In this document: positions 1-12,783 of the stretch, piece after piece
Layout of the letters: every line of letters begins with the position of its first letter
How positions within the stretch are numbered: the first letter of the stretch is position 1
Assembly: GCA_035578155.1 (NCBI GenBank)
Contig: JAPWDM010000001.1
Location: forward strand, 85,337,150-85,401,149
Reading direction: 5' to 3'
DNA: 64,000 bases
From: Brachynemurus nebulosus
Lineage: Eukaryota > Arthropoda > Insecta > Neuroptera > Myrmeleontidae
The notes under the pieces: model-generated
Databases searched by the model: none
What the model was told of the DNA's origin: nothing
What the model saw: the letters and a program-made list of their open reading frames with translations, nothing else
Made by a program: the position numbers and the translations under genes

Positions 1-725
1 TTTAGAACAATTATAAATTAATTAAAATACCCCTGTTGCAGCATCCTGCATAACATAGCGAATTTCCATTTACAAAAGTATGTTTTTCTCGGAAACTAGT
101 TGATATAGAGTAATTGTAAATAAAAAATACCCCTGTCGCAGCATCCTGCATAACATAGCGAGTTTCCATTTACAAAAGTACGTTTTTCTCGGAAACTAGT
201 TGATATAGAGTATTTGTAAATAAAAAAAAATACCCCTGTCGCAGCATCCTGCATAACATAGCGAATTTCCATTTACAACAGTACGTTTTTCTCGGAAACT
301 AGTTGATATAGAGTAATTGTAAATAAAAAAAACCTTCTTTATGTGAATTTTCCGTCTCATTCCGCCAAATCTTTTTCACGAAAAATGTCCAAAACACCGT
401 AAACGTTTTCACGAAATTTCTTAAAAATAAGATGTTTCGTTCTTGAGTTATCGTGCGGACACTTAGTAAACATATATATAAATGTGTCCGCACGATAACT
501 CAAGAACGAAACATCTTATTTTTAAGAAATTTCGTGAAAACGTTTACGGTGTTTTGGACATTTTTCGTGAAAAAGATTTGGCGGAATGAGGCGGAAAATT
601 CACATAAAGAAGGTTTTTTTATTTACAATATTTACAATTACTCTATATCAACTAGTTTCCGAGAAAAACGTACTTTTGTAAATGGAAATTCGCTATGTTA
701 TGCAGGATGCTGCGACAGGGGTATT
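1..725. repeat. Foldback element with triplicated left terminus
   Basis: A large inverted repeat centred near 478. The left arm (about 230-475) reads back as the right arm (about 480-724) with few mismatches. The outer end carries the word CCCCTGTCGCAGCATCC, then GCGAATTTCC, then TTTTTCTCGGAAACTAG. On the left this terminal unit of about 100 bp occurs three times in a row (starting near 27, 127 and 230) but only once on the right. The centre is a short TA-rich spacer flanked by GTGTCCGCACGATAACTC and its complement. The same termini recur at 10113-10161, 19052-19470 and 38741-39592, so this is a dispersed family. The open frames across it are chance readings of the palindrome. I infer a non-autonomous DNA element; no superfamily is certain. 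Confidence 0.8.
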
Positions 726-778
726 GTATTTTAAATACATATTTAAAATGGAATCATTTTAAATAGTTCCCAGCCCTG
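726..778 (-). repeat. Solo end of a hAT-type non-autonomous element
   Basis: The stretch ends in TTCCCAGCCCTG, the complement of a hAT-style terminus CAGGGCTGGGAA, preceded by ATTTTAAATAG-type sequence. The same terminus with its interior is present in the complete copy at 8405-9226. Here only one end is visible; it abuts the preceding foldback element, so the rest has been lost or lies outside the window. Confidence 0.55.
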
Positions 779-2455
779 GTGTTATGAATGTTTATTCAGC
801 TTCTATCTGTGTGTATGTCATTTGTGTATGTATGAATGTCATTGCTTCTGTTTCGCGTACATATCACATACCTATCTACATACGTATATGATACGTATCT
901 ACTGTGATTAACAATCACAGTGCAGCAAGATAACAATGATCAACAATTCAAGTTTAAATATTATATAACATCAGTTTTTATATAACATCAGTTTATTATG
1001 AATTTTATATGTTATAAATCGTGTATACCACAGAATATTACAGAAGGAACGCTAGTATCTCTATACTACTGAAATCAGTGTAATGACAAAGGATAGAAAA
1101 TATCCCACCAATATGTTATATATGTGCACGCGGAGTTGTGTGTGTTAGTCCGATGGATGGTTGTGTGTATTGGTGTCTTGGATACGCATATACATAATAT
1201 GTATGTGGTACTATCATGTACGTATACCACGTATACCATGTTAACACTATGAGGCCCGAGCACTCTCATAGTAAACTTCCGCGGAAGCCGGCAATATTTA
1301 AAAAAAAAAAAAAAAAACTTTATATAAACAAATACATAAAATAAAATGATTCAAACACTAAATAGATTCAATACAGTTCAACATGTATGTGTAAAACTGT
1401 ACACATACGTACATACTACATATACACTGACATTCAAATCAATTGTATTTAAAAATATAAATTATATATTTTATGTATTTTTTGTTTATCTTAAAATTTT
1501 TTATACATAGAAACCAAAACAGTAGTGTGTGTTGGTATGTATTTGTATGAGTAGGAACACATCCGTGTGATGAATGATGAACATTACAGACATAATGGGT
1601 AACCAACTAATCAATTAATCATTAATCGCGGTCGGCCTCTGGGGATATTATGTTTGGTTTCGGATGCCGAAGCCGTGGGACTGAAAGTGTTAATACGACG
1701 GCAACAATATGACAACAATTGAAACACACCCATTGGTAGCTACTAAATGAATGACAAGATAGTTCTGCAAAATGCACATAAATGCCCATAAGTGATTGCA
1801 GAAAAGAGATAGTTGTATTCCTTCCCTTCCTTAGTGTTCTATTCCTATCCCTTCCTTAGTGTTCTATGATCTCTATCATGAAATCTGCAGTGTGCACTTC
1901 TGTGAACGTTAGGGTACTTAGTAGTCACTCTCTCAGTGGCAGACGGCAGTCGAAGAGCGTAGGTCAATCACGTCAAATGATTTGATTGTTGTGTTGACCT
2001 CACACTGAGCCACATACATGCATGTGGTATCATAGATATGTATGCGAAGCACGGGTACCACCACCTCCGTTCACTCACACAAGGACAGTTTACCGCACAA
2101 ATACAAAGTAAACCCAGTGCACGTATATAACATATTTTCTATCTCTTACTCGTTACACTGGTTCCAGTAGTATAGAGATAGATATGTTGTCTCTACTTTT
2201 CTGTGCTTTAGACCGTCGGTAATTGCGTGCACGCTGCGGCGCTGCACGTTAAAGAAACGGATGTGTGCATCGGCTCTAACTAGCCATTGCCATACGTACG
2301 TTGTATCATATGGTATCATGTACGCATATATCCCATATATAGATGCCATAGTAGCCATAGTCATATTCATAAGTCATAGCTTTTATAGCGACATAATTGT
2401 ATGTAATACAAATTATAAATTGAATAACAGTAATATTTAATAAAAAAAAGTTTGA
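779..2455. other. Region upstream of ARL6IP6, no gene seen
   Basis: A+T-rich non-coding sequence before the first coding exon. It holds several short TATAC/GTATA-rich palindromic stretches (for example 1190-1240 and 2290-2345), an A17 run near 1300 and a short tandem duplication at 1818-1866. The ARL6IP6 promoter and 5' UTR probably lie in the last few hundred bases, but I cannot place a transcription start. No coding region is supported. Confidence 0.5.
1818..1866. repeat. Short tandem duplication, about 24 bp unit
   Basis: Two adjacent copies of a unit ending in CCCTTCCTTAGTGTTCTA, differing by one inserted base and a substitution. It lies in non-coding sequence upstream of ARL6IP6. Confidence 0.75.
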
Positions 2456-2473
2456 TAATATTTGATATGTGAA

Positions 2474-2633
2474 ATGTTAAGACAGCGTCTATTGAATAAT
2501 AATAATCAAACAAATCATATTGAAAAAGTTAGTGAAGATGAAACAGCTGTAACTATTAACGAATGGAAGGCGGCAGTCCTAGCACTTTTTCTGTCACTTG
2601 GAATTTTAACCACTAAAACAATTTTAACATATA
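2474..2633 (+). CDS. ARL6IP6: ARL6IP6 homologue, coding exon 1
   Basis: First coding exon of a three-exon gene (2474-2633, 12408-12642, 27277-27382) that totals 501 bases including the stop, for 166 residues. The ATG is the first after an in-frame TAA at 2456-2458. The exon encodes a polar N-terminus (asparagine run at residues 8-11) and most of transmembrane segment 1, about residues 31-52 (W31 to L51). It ends after the first base of codon 54 at a canonical donor (GTAAGTA from 2634), so the intron is phase 1 and Arg54 is split. The assignment comes from exons 2 and 3, which match the C-terminal half of animal ARL6IP6 (ADP-ribosylation factor-like 6-interacting protein 6, a small multi-pass membrane protein of the ER/nuclear envelope). 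The N-terminus is shorter than in the human protein and not conserved, so this start is less certain than the rest. Confidence 0.75.
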
Positions 2634-2878
2634 GTAAGTAAATTATGTATGAATTTAAAACAAAAATATCTTTTTATTTGTTCATTTAAAACTTGTCTAA
2701 ATAAATAAATAAAATAAAATAAAAAATCTAAATAAATAAATACACACAGGATTGAGGATAGGATATTTTAAATTTGATTTTACACAATAAGAGAAGACAT
2801 GAGTTGATGAAGGTGTTATGTAACATTTTTTTTTATAATTTTATAATAGAAGCGTTTGAAAGTTTTTATTTACATATA

Positions 2879-2880
<2 letters not shown>

Positions 2881-2958
<78 letters not shown>

Positions 2959-2971
2959 TATATGTATATAA

Positions 2972-3042
<71 letters not shown>
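2881..3042. repeat. (TA)n microsatellite, interrupted
   Basis: About 75 TA dinucleotides with one interruption near 2957-2972 (AGTATATGTATATAAGTA). It directly abuts the left end of the inverted-repeat element at 3043-4482, whose right end abuts another (TA)n array. Confidence 0.95.
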
Positions 3043-4647
<1,605 letters not shown>

Positions 4648-5331
4648 TGGGTGGGGTAAAAAAAAGACATACTTATATTAAACTCAACAGTGTTAAATTC
4701 AAATATATTACAACAAAATCAAAATATATTAGTATTTTAAGCTGTCTGGGTCAAAAAACCAAAATTATCTTTTGGAACGGGCTTTATAACAAAAAAATTT
4801 TCTCCCAAACCTCTGTTATTCATGAGAGAAAAACTTTCATTCCGCGACGACAAACTTTTTCAGTAAGTAAAAAAAATAAGATAGAGTGCTGTATTTTTTT
4901 CTTGTTATTCTACATCACAGACCAATGAACACTAAGTATTATATTATACTGATTATACTACTAGACAAAGCGGAAAGTCAGTTTCTAGGTATTTTTCTTG
5001 AAGCAGGTAACAAGGGTGAGACGGGCGAAATTTAATGAAATAATATAATGTCAATTTTTGAGCAAATGCGACTATAATTATTGCAGGATATAATTTGTAT
5101 ACGTACGTATTTTGAAAATAAAGCGAATACCACTTTTCTTCTTTCAAAATTTTGCAGTTTCTTCTCCAAAAAGTAAAATTTTATTATCAATATTATATTT
5201 TGACAATAATTATTAGAAAGTGTAACTACGGATACGAATCAATTACTATATAACAGAATACTATTGAGTTCGGAACTTGGTCGTAACTGATTGCTTCAAT
5301 TATACATTTATGTTATATGTCTCTATCACGG

Positions 5332-7094
5332 GGCACCGTGATGCTGGCACACCATCTAAAAAGTTGAACATTGAAAAAATTTTGTCTAATAGGTCACAAA
5401 TTGGTCATAATTGGTCACTTAGTCCCACTAATTGGTCAGCAATAGAAAATTTTTAAACAAATTTTAAAAAATTTGTGAAAATTTCAAGGTCACTTAAAAA
5501 TTTTGGCATACCATCTAAAGAAAAAAACAAAAATAATAAGAGCAATCGATAGGATTTTAAACCCTGATAATTGGTCAGTTAAAATAAAAAATTGGTCGTC
5601 TCCAGAATTTAAAAAAAAAATTAAAAAGGCTTTTTCATTCTGTGGGACATGCGCAAAATCTCTACTGGTAAATCTAACTGTCAGTAAATCTAGTCGATAC
5701 GTTGAATTTTTCAATAGGGTAAAGCCACCAGTATTCGACCAGCCTATATTAGCATTATTTTTATATAAAGGCATTTTAATGAAGAATTAAATTATTAAAT
5801 TAAGAAAGAATTTTCTTTTGCTGTCCAATTAATCAAACCAGTTGACCTTTTAAGACCAATTTCGGACCTTTTAAATGATCTAATTGGTTATCCGAAATTT
5901 CACATATGAGGTGCTAAAATTTTTTGATTGACCTTGAAAGAACTTTAAACCTTAGTAAAAAATTTTCTATCGCTGACTAATTAATGAAACCAGTTGACCT
6001 TTTATGACCAATTTCTGACCTTTTGAATGATGTAACTGGTCATTCGAAATCTCACATTTGGGGTGCTAAGATCGCGGAGCCCTAACAATGGGTTATAAGG
6101 AAATAACGTTTATTTTCCAAGAAATATAGTAGGCTTAATTTGTGTAGACAAATATTCCAATATTCCTTAATTAAAGATCTTATAGTATGGTTCATTTCAC
6201 TTAAATTTAACCATGCTTCATCACTTTGAATTTAAATAATTTCCGTTTTCTTGACTTTATCTCTTTTATTATCGCATTTACGTAAATTTTAAATTTACAG
6301 TTTGTTTTTAGAAAAGAATAGAAGATTACATAATTTGTTTCGAATATAAGAATTATTTAATTTTTTAACGATGACTCATGATCAATTGTATTTGAAATGG
6401 GGTATACTTAAGAATGTGTATAATAAAACAATTGATAATTAAATGAAAAATTAAATTAATTACCAAAAAACCAAAAAATAAAGTTGAAATAAAAACAATA
6501 AATATATAATCAATGTTTGTTGATTATTTTCAATTTTATTGAAAATTTTAATGAAAATAAATAAATACATAATTTACATAGAAAAAAATGATACTTTAAT
6601 TGCAATTTTGATTTAAAATCAATTTTTTTTTTTTTAATAAATGCTTCAGTATACAAAAATAATGCTAATATAGGCTAATAGGCTGGTCGAATACTGGTGG
6701 CTCTATCCGATTGAAAAATTCAACGTATCGACTAGATTTACTGACAGCTAGATTCACCAGTAGAGATTTCGCGCATGCGTCACAGTATGAAAAAGCCTTT
6801 TTTAATTTTTTTAAAATTCTGGGGACCTGACCAATTTTTTATTTTAACTGACCAATTATCAGGGTTTAAAATCCTAACGATTGCTCTTATTATTTTTGTT
6901 TTTTTCTTTAGATGGTGTGCCAAAATTTTTGAGTGACCTTGAAATTTTTACAAATTTTTCAAAATTCATTTAAAAATTTTCTATTGCTGACCAATTAGTG
7001 GGACTAAGTGACCAATTATGACCAATTTGTGACCTATTAGACAAAATTTTTTAAATTTTTATCTTTTTAGAGGGTGTGCCAGCATCATGGAGCC
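5332..7094. mobile_element. Long-TIR foldback element, 9-bp direct repeats
   Basis: A 1,763 bp element. The left arm (5332-5790) and right arm (6646-7094) are inverted copies over about 450 bp. The ends read GGCACCGTGATGCTGGCACA and, in complement, GGCTCCATGATGCTGGCACA. CTATCACGG flanks it exactly at 5323-5331 and 7095-7103. A 9-bp TSD with long TIRs fits Mutator-like (MULE) non-autonomous elements; that class call is inference. Between the arms, a unit of about 125 bp rich in GACC and GGTC words is repeated (5810-5930 and 5960-6095). The open frames of 94-95 codons across the left arm are mirror readings of the arm and look non-coding. Confidence 0.8.
6175..6425 (-). repeat. Dispersed repeat shared with 21260-21485
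   Basis: This stretch, in complement, matches 21260-21485 over about 220 bp, including CATGGTTAAATTTAAGTGAA and AACAAACTGCAAATTTAAA. One copy sits in the core of the foldback element here and the other inside the 20555-22615 element, so the shared core may be an older mobile sequence captured by both. Confidence 0.65.
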
Positions 7095-8116
7095 CTATCA
7101 CGGAACAGTTTCTCTGTTCCATGGTCTCTATAATATAAAATATAATATGTTCACTGGTCTGTGTTCTACATGCTTTAGTAATGTAAAATACCAAGTTTTA
7201 TTTAAATGGTCCGACTGCTTGTAATTTTTTTTATATGTTAAAAAAAAGAAGAAAGTGGGGTAAAAAAAGACAAAACAAGGGGTTAACATTTAGAAAAATT
7301 AAAAATTATTGACAAGGATTTTCATTTTAAAACTATATAATGACATGTTTATGTATATTTTATGGATTAAAAAAATACTGATTCTTCAATAAAACAATTT
7401 TTTTGTTAGTGAGCAGACGGTTTTCATGGATATCAATTTCAGCTCATTCGAAAATTTGTATTTTTGAGTCATGAAAATTTATTTATGTTTTTATAACGTA
7501 TAACTATGCTTTACTACACACATTTAATATTTTTATTTTTAACTCATTCATAGATTATTTTGATTTATGTAAAGTGGTGTAAAAAAAAGACAGCCTCAAA
7601 TTAACACATTTGGTTTTTTAATCAGCTACAATAAATTTTGTATTAGTTGTACGTTTGTGAAATAAAAATTATTTTAATATTTAAAGTCCAAAGAAATTTC
7701 CTATGAGTCAAGCTTTTGCATCAGTTAACTTTTTCTGATTTTTGTTACTGCTTAATCTTAGCTAAAGTTTTTGGTAAAATACGTAAAATTTAAATATATC
7801 TATAAAAAATTTTGTAGTAGAGATAGAGTTGTGAAATAAAAAGTGTTGTACTGCTAATTACCCAAGCTGTCTATTTTTTACCCTTCCAATCATGTAGTGT
7901 ACTTGCAGTATCCTTTTAGTTAGAGGTCTGTCTTTTATTTACCCTCCACTGTCTTTTTTTTACCCCATAAAAAAGACAAGGTTTTTATTTTTTTATAGAT
8001 TTATGCCATTAGCTCGATTGAAAAAACAGGCAAAATCTTAAAATACAAACAATCTAACATCATACAGTATTTTTTTGTTTAAAAATTCAAATATTTTCTA
8101 CATGAAAAATGAAAAG

Positions 8117-8118
<2 letters not shown>

Positions 8119-8200
<82 letters not shown>
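8119..8200. repeat. (TA)n microsatellite
   Basis: Forty-one uninterrupted TA units in ARL6IP6 intron 1. The right flank (CGTCCGAAAACGGATAGTGC) is one of the few GC-rich points in the intron. Confidence 0.95.
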
Positions 8201-8201
<1 letters not shown>

Positions 8202-8404
8202 GTCCGAAAACGGATAGTGCCCCTACTCTCGCGTCGTCCCGTTCTTATCGTATAGGCTGTATAAGACTAATTTATTCAGTTGAAATACTCGACTGAGAAT
8301 AAATAATTGTTATTGGTAATAAAAATACATAAAAATACTATAGTATGATGGTAGCACTATAGTACTTTTAAGTTTTCAGAATTGTAGCAAAGGTTTGTTT
8401 TTTG

Positions 8405-9226
8405 CAGGGCTAGGAACTATTTAAAATGATTTCATGTTAAATATGTATTTAAAATACAAAATGGCATTTTGCATTTTCTATTTTAAATTAGTTCGGTCAA
8501 ACCATTTTTCATTTTGTATTTAAAATGGAAATTTGAATCCATTTTACATAATTAAAATGAAAATGCATGTATACTCAAATTTATGTGTATACAATATTTT
8601 AATTATAGAACTTCAATTGAACGACTTGAAATCTAACAAATTGTTAGTTGATTTAATTGCCTCAAATTTTTTATAACTCGAGTTGCATTGTCACTTGAGT
8701 TAAATTTGTTACTAGAGTTGCAGTTCTCTTAAGTCAAACTTTTCTGACTCAAGTGGTGTACTACTATCTTTAAGACACGTCGATAAGAAATGTTTTTGTA
8801 TTTCGAGTGGATGATTTTCATAATTTTATTTAGAAGTTGCAGTCGTAGCGTCGCCAAGGTTTGAATACGTCAAGGCCGAATTAAATTTTACAATATTTTT
8901 AAGTAACAATATTTGAAGAGTTAAGTTTCGTTTTTTTTATATCCTGCAAAGTTTACAAAATTTTCTCAAAAGACTGCCTTTATGTATTTAATTTCAGTAC
9001 GTTTGATATTTTCTTAACTTTTATTTTTTTTTTAAATTAATATAAATAATGATAAAAAATTTATAGAATAAATTTAAAATAAAAAAGCATTTTGCATTTT
9101 ATAATCCATTTTAAATAACTATTTTTCATTTTCAATTTTAAATATGTTCAGCAAAATCATTTTCCATTTTGTATTTTAAATGCATTTTTGGAAACTATTT
9201 TCCATATTCTATTTTTCCCAGCGCTG
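8405..9226. mobile_element. hAT-type non-autonomous element, TSD GTTTTTTG
   Basis: An 822 bp element with termini CAGGGCTAGGAAC and, in complement, CAGCGCTGGGAA, flanked by identical 8-bp GTTTTTTG at 8397-8404 and 9227-9234. Subterminal zones on both sides consist of repeated ATTTTAAAT and CATTTTGCATTTT words in inverted orientation. There is no transposase reading frame. The 8-bp TSD and CAGGG terminus are classical for hAT. The solo end at 726-778 belongs to the same family. Confidence 0.85.
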
Positions 9227-9424
9227 GTTTTTTGTTTTCTGGTAATACTGTCCTTTTCGAAGTGACGTCGTGAGTATAAGCTAATAGTGAATTTGTAGTT
9301 TTAATTACATTTTCACGATAAGTACTTTGAATTATTGTAATGATTTACAACATACTGATAAGTCAAATAACGATTTACCGATAAATAGTCCGTAATTTAT
9401 GTAAACGCTATGTTTTTAGCGAAT

Positions 9425-9545
9425 ATCCAAAAGTGGAAAGTGGCCGCAACCAGAGGCCGAGATTATGACAGAAATATGTTTTGAGGTCCCTAGAATACGA
9501 AAATTATATTCACTAAAATTTCTTTATATATATGAGGGATGTCAC
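9425..9545 (-). repeat. Fragment of the TA-core foldback family
   Basis: In complement this reads AGTGAATATAATTTTCGTAT followed by CTAGGGACCTCAAAACATATTTC-type sequence and a GCGAATATCC-like end. The same block follows a (TA)n array at 24355-24470 and, inverted, precedes one at 50777-50900. Here the TA part has shrunk to TATATATA. Confidence 0.65.
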
Positions 9546-9894
9546 AAGTCAGCTATCTCCACTTTTTAAAAAAAAAATGAGATAAAAATGTATAATAATA
9601 CTATTTTTCCTCCTCTATCGATTAGTAAATTTAGTTCTTTTAAAAATTACCTAGATCCTGGTGAAATTTAAGCCTAAACATTGCCATGGTAATATACGTC
9701 TATTATTTTTGAACCTCCTTCCATAGTTGTGCTTTATTATTGATTTTATAATTTCCAAGAGTACTTTATAATTGTGTACATTAATTTTGAATCGGATTGA
9801 AGTCGGATGATTGAGAAGGCCAAGGTAAAACCGACAATTTGTGACCCACGAAAGCTCTTTTTGCCTTCCAAGACGTAGGCTTCAGAACATTGTC

Positions 9895-10110
9895 TTGTGT
9901 TAATGTCCACCAGAAACACCAGAAATAAGCTACCGAACCGATTCTGAAAATTTTCTCACTGCTAGAGAACTAAATTACTTTAGATGGATACATCTATACT
10001 GCACAAAGTCCGTCCAATAATAAATTACCCAGCCGATTTTAAAAATTATTTTACTCTTAGAAAGCTAAACTATTTTAAATGGGTACAGGTCTTAGATGAG
10101 ATCCGCCAGT
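9895..10110 (+). repeat. Two diverged monomers of the right-edge satellite
   Basis: Two units with the pattern CCGA..GATT.TGAAAATTTT, TTAGA.AGCTAAACTATTTTA and a GTCCGCCAGTGCC-like tail match the roughly 120-bp monomers tandemly arrayed at 62335-63475. They lie about 95 bp apart inside ARL6IP6 intron 1. The second runs directly into a foldback terminus at 10113. Confidence 0.7.
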
Positions 10111-10112
10111 GC

Positions 10113-10161
10113 CCAATATTTGGAAATTCGCTATGTTATGCAGATGCTGCGACAGGGGTAT
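10113..10161 (-). repeat. Solo terminus of foldback family
   Basis: GGAAATTCGCTATGTTATGC followed by GATGCTGCGACAGGGGTAT is the right terminus seen at 725 and 39590. No matching left arm is present nearby, so this is a fragment. It is fused to satellite-like monomers on its left. Confidence 0.75.
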
Positions 10162-10414
10162 TAAGAGATATTAAGGGGAGATTTATTTAAGGGGGGGTAA
10201 GGTTTTAAAAGCGAAAAAAAGGCATATTTTCATGATTTTTTTTTGGAGATATGAATAATGTTGGCTTATTTATTTCATGTACACGTTATAGTACGACATC
10301 TGAAGTATCTTTGAAAAAATTATCAATTACAAATATCGATAAATAAGTCCGTGACAGCGAATTTCCGGAGGCGCATCGAAAAAAAGTTGTTTTGCGGTGA
10401 ACCCATATATATAC

Positions 10415-10514
<100 letters not shown>

Positions 10515-10944
10515 AAACAGAATTCTGTTTGAAAATGAACTAACGGTTCGAAACAATATTGTCACAGTTTCAAAAATAAAAGTGGTATTTTGCAAAGTAA
10601 AGTATTTGTTTATTATTTACAAATAACATTTAAGTTAAGAATAATCTTTGTTAAGAGGAAGTTTGTGAAGAAGATAAAAGACGCACCCTAAGAATGTTTT
10701 GATTTAAATTATTTTAGTTTAAGTGCTGGTTTCCAACATTTTATTAGTGATTTTCTGTATGCTCTGATTTAATTCAAAAATAAGATTTTAGAATTTTTTT
10801 ATTTTATTTTAGGACGCTCGACATTTTAGAATTTATAAGTACGTTTTTGTACCTTTAAAATTATTCCTTATATTTAAGTTCCTATTTTATGTCCTGTAAT
10901 GTCAATTTCTAAGGTTTCATTTAAAAATACTACTATTTTGCAAT

Positions 10945-11335
10945 GCCAAGTGACGGTAGTGTCAGTCACGATTTATTTTTCGAATAACTAATTTTCTAAA
11001 AAAGTTTTTTATTTGATCATTTTCCAATAATTTGTTTCATATACTTCGGTTAAAGATACAATTTAAAATTATAACGCCTGTACAGAGGAAGATTTTCGAA
11101 GTTTAAAAACACTCTCGAAGGCGACTTCCTTTTGCATGTAGTGTCAGTCACATTTACATTTTATTAAATAAATCATATTTCACAACTTTGTATGTGCACA
11201 CTTTTTACTACAGAGGGATAATTGGAGGATCAACTATAAAACCATGCTAAAATTGAACCTGTAACCATAGTGGTATTCGTAATATAAGGCAAAATAAAAC
11301 GCAAATTGTGTCAAATGTAGAGTCAGTCACATATG
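10945..11335 (+). repeat. Conserved 14-mer at about 180-bp spacing
   Basis: GTAGTGTCAGTCAC occurs at 10956-10969 and 11138-11151, with a one-mismatch copy (GTAGAGTCAGTCAC) at 11317-11330. The spacings are 182 and 179 bp. Sequence between the copies shows no clear similarity by eye, so this is either a very old tandem repeat with one constrained core or a spaced protein-binding motif. It lies in ARL6IP6 intron 1. Confidence 0.7.
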
Positions 11336-11339
11336 AAAT

Positions 11340-12360
11340 TGTCCAATTTATTAAGATGAGACTTACGTCGTTACCTACTTTCAATAACACTGCAAAAGAA
11401 AACGTAGTTATAATGAGTAGTCTGCGAAAAGTTACTTTAATAAGATTTTGAGATATTTTGAATCTTGGTACAGTAACTAGTAAGGCTCAACGTAATGGTA
11501 AACTATTCATTATATTTTGTCGTGCAAGTAGATTAGGCACAAACAAATTTTTCAATCGTATCTAAACTTTTTTTTTATTAATAACAACTCACATTTGTTT
11601 TCTGATATACAGCCGGTCATTGTCATGTCCAGGTAGTAAAGGGTATAGCCGGGTTGGTATGGGCAATGTGCTTCCTATAGCAACTCATAGTAATATGTAA
11701 TAAGTGTACTAACGGTATGGTAATTACCATACCTTAAGGTTATAAGTAATAATTGATAGCTACAACCTTTCTGACCAAAACCGAGTAGTTACGGAGATAA
11801 CTAAAAAAATATTCAAAAATGACTGCTTTCTTCAAAACTTTTTTTTTCGGTAACTACTCAACAGAGGAAAGTAATTCCAAATCCACATGAAAGCAGATTG
11901 ATGTGACTCGGCAGAATAGTCTATATTTTCGGTAAAAATTTTTAACTAAAAAAAATAATTTTTTTTTTCTAAAAAAAAGAAAAGAAAAAAAAAGATTTAT
12001 TTAAGCACTCTTTGGCATTACTTTTTGCTTATGGAAATTCAGTATTATCAACTAACAAGTAAATTGTACGCATACATGTAGACAGAAAACTCTGTATTTT
12101 TATCATCAGATCAATTTATTGCTGATGGTGATTCACACGAATTATTTTGTTGAAACCTTGTATACATAGCAGTAATGTATGTTTCGAGAAAACATATCGT
12201 ATTTACAAATTAAACATCTTATTTAATTTACATTCCAAGTTGTTGAGAAAAGACGACTAACTAAAGAATAAAAGCTTTTAATTACAATGTAATTTTTAGT
12301 AGTAGCGGAAAGTAGAATACGGAATTCTTTTTTTTGTCTACTTTGATATTGCTGCGTAAC
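11340..12360. other. Intron 1 tail, no feature identified
   Basis: A+T-rich intron sequence with poly(A) and poly(T) stretches around 11940-11995. I see no coding region, terminal repeat or recognised element in it. Confidence 0.5.
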
Positions 12361-12407
12361 ATTGCAAAAAAGGCATTTATTAATATATTTTTCTTCTGTC
12401 GTTACAG

Positions 12408-12642
12408 GAAATGAATTGAGAAATGCATTTTGGGAAAATAAGTTTAATTACTTGGATGTATCTTTGCCTGATGGTAGAGTAGTTGGATTTTACATCAATG
12501 AAGTGGCATTAAAAACACATGGATTATGGCTGCCGCTCATTTGTGGCTGCTTAATGGCCGGTTTTACGTGGCTAATCGTCTATTTTGACAGCACTGAACC
12601 GGGAATCAAACCACCCACACCATTTTCATACAAAAAATACAG
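12408..12642 (+). CDS. ARL6IP6: ARL6IP6 homologue, coding exon 2
   Basis: Follows a TTACAG acceptor (12402-12407) and ends at AG/GTAAGT (donor from 12643). It completes the split Arg54 codon and runs to the first two bases of codon 132. It encodes a lumenal or perinuclear loop (residues 55-90), a second transmembrane segment (about 93-113) and the family's most conserved block: residues 111-125 read VYFDSTEPGIKPPTP, against VTYFDSFEPGMFPPTP-type sequence in vertebrate ARL6IP6. The FDS-EPG-PPTP signature is the main reason for the assignment. The reading frame is open and joins exons 1 and 3 without shift. Known biology of the family: interaction with the small GTPase ARL6 and ER-membrane localisation; the exact function is unsettled. 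Confidence 0.88.
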
Positions 12643-12715
12643 GTAAGTTGAATGAATCTCATTTGAGTAAAAAATAAAAATATCAAGAAATATAGATTAA
12701 CAAATCACTACCTTT

Positions 12716-12783
12716 CTGTCTTAACCTCGTACCTCAAAACTACAGTTTTCAGGAAACACAAAAAACATTAAATACTGTATTTT
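12716..12783 (+). repeat. Fragment of CCTCGTA MITE
   Basis: TAACCTCGTACCTCAAAACT and the following CACAAAAAACATTAAATACTGTA-type sequence match one arm of the palindromic MITE at 34573-34809. Only one arm is present here, about 75 bp after ARL6IP6 exon 2. Confidence 0.55.

Larger units (their letters stand above)
4652..7967. repeat. Region with recurring GGGGTAAAAAAAGACA words
   Basis: The word (T)GGGGTAAAAAAAGACA or a close variant appears on the + strand near 4652, 7256 and 7570 and in complement near 7868, 7928 and 7950. The outermost pair (4652 and 7951-7967) is inverted, so this may be an old inverted-repeat element later split by the foldback insertion at 5332-7094. The rest is A+T-rich without coding potential. 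Confidence 0.5.

Noticed and set aside
299..734. Two similar frames on opposite strands beginning MRTLS/MRTHLYICL
   Set aside because: They are mirror readings of the two arms of one palindrome; the similarity comes from the inverted repeat, not from paralogous genes.
5490..5790. Overlapping 94- and 95-codon frames
   Set aside because: They lie in a 450-bp TIR arm, with no recognised domain and no conserved frame in the other arm.
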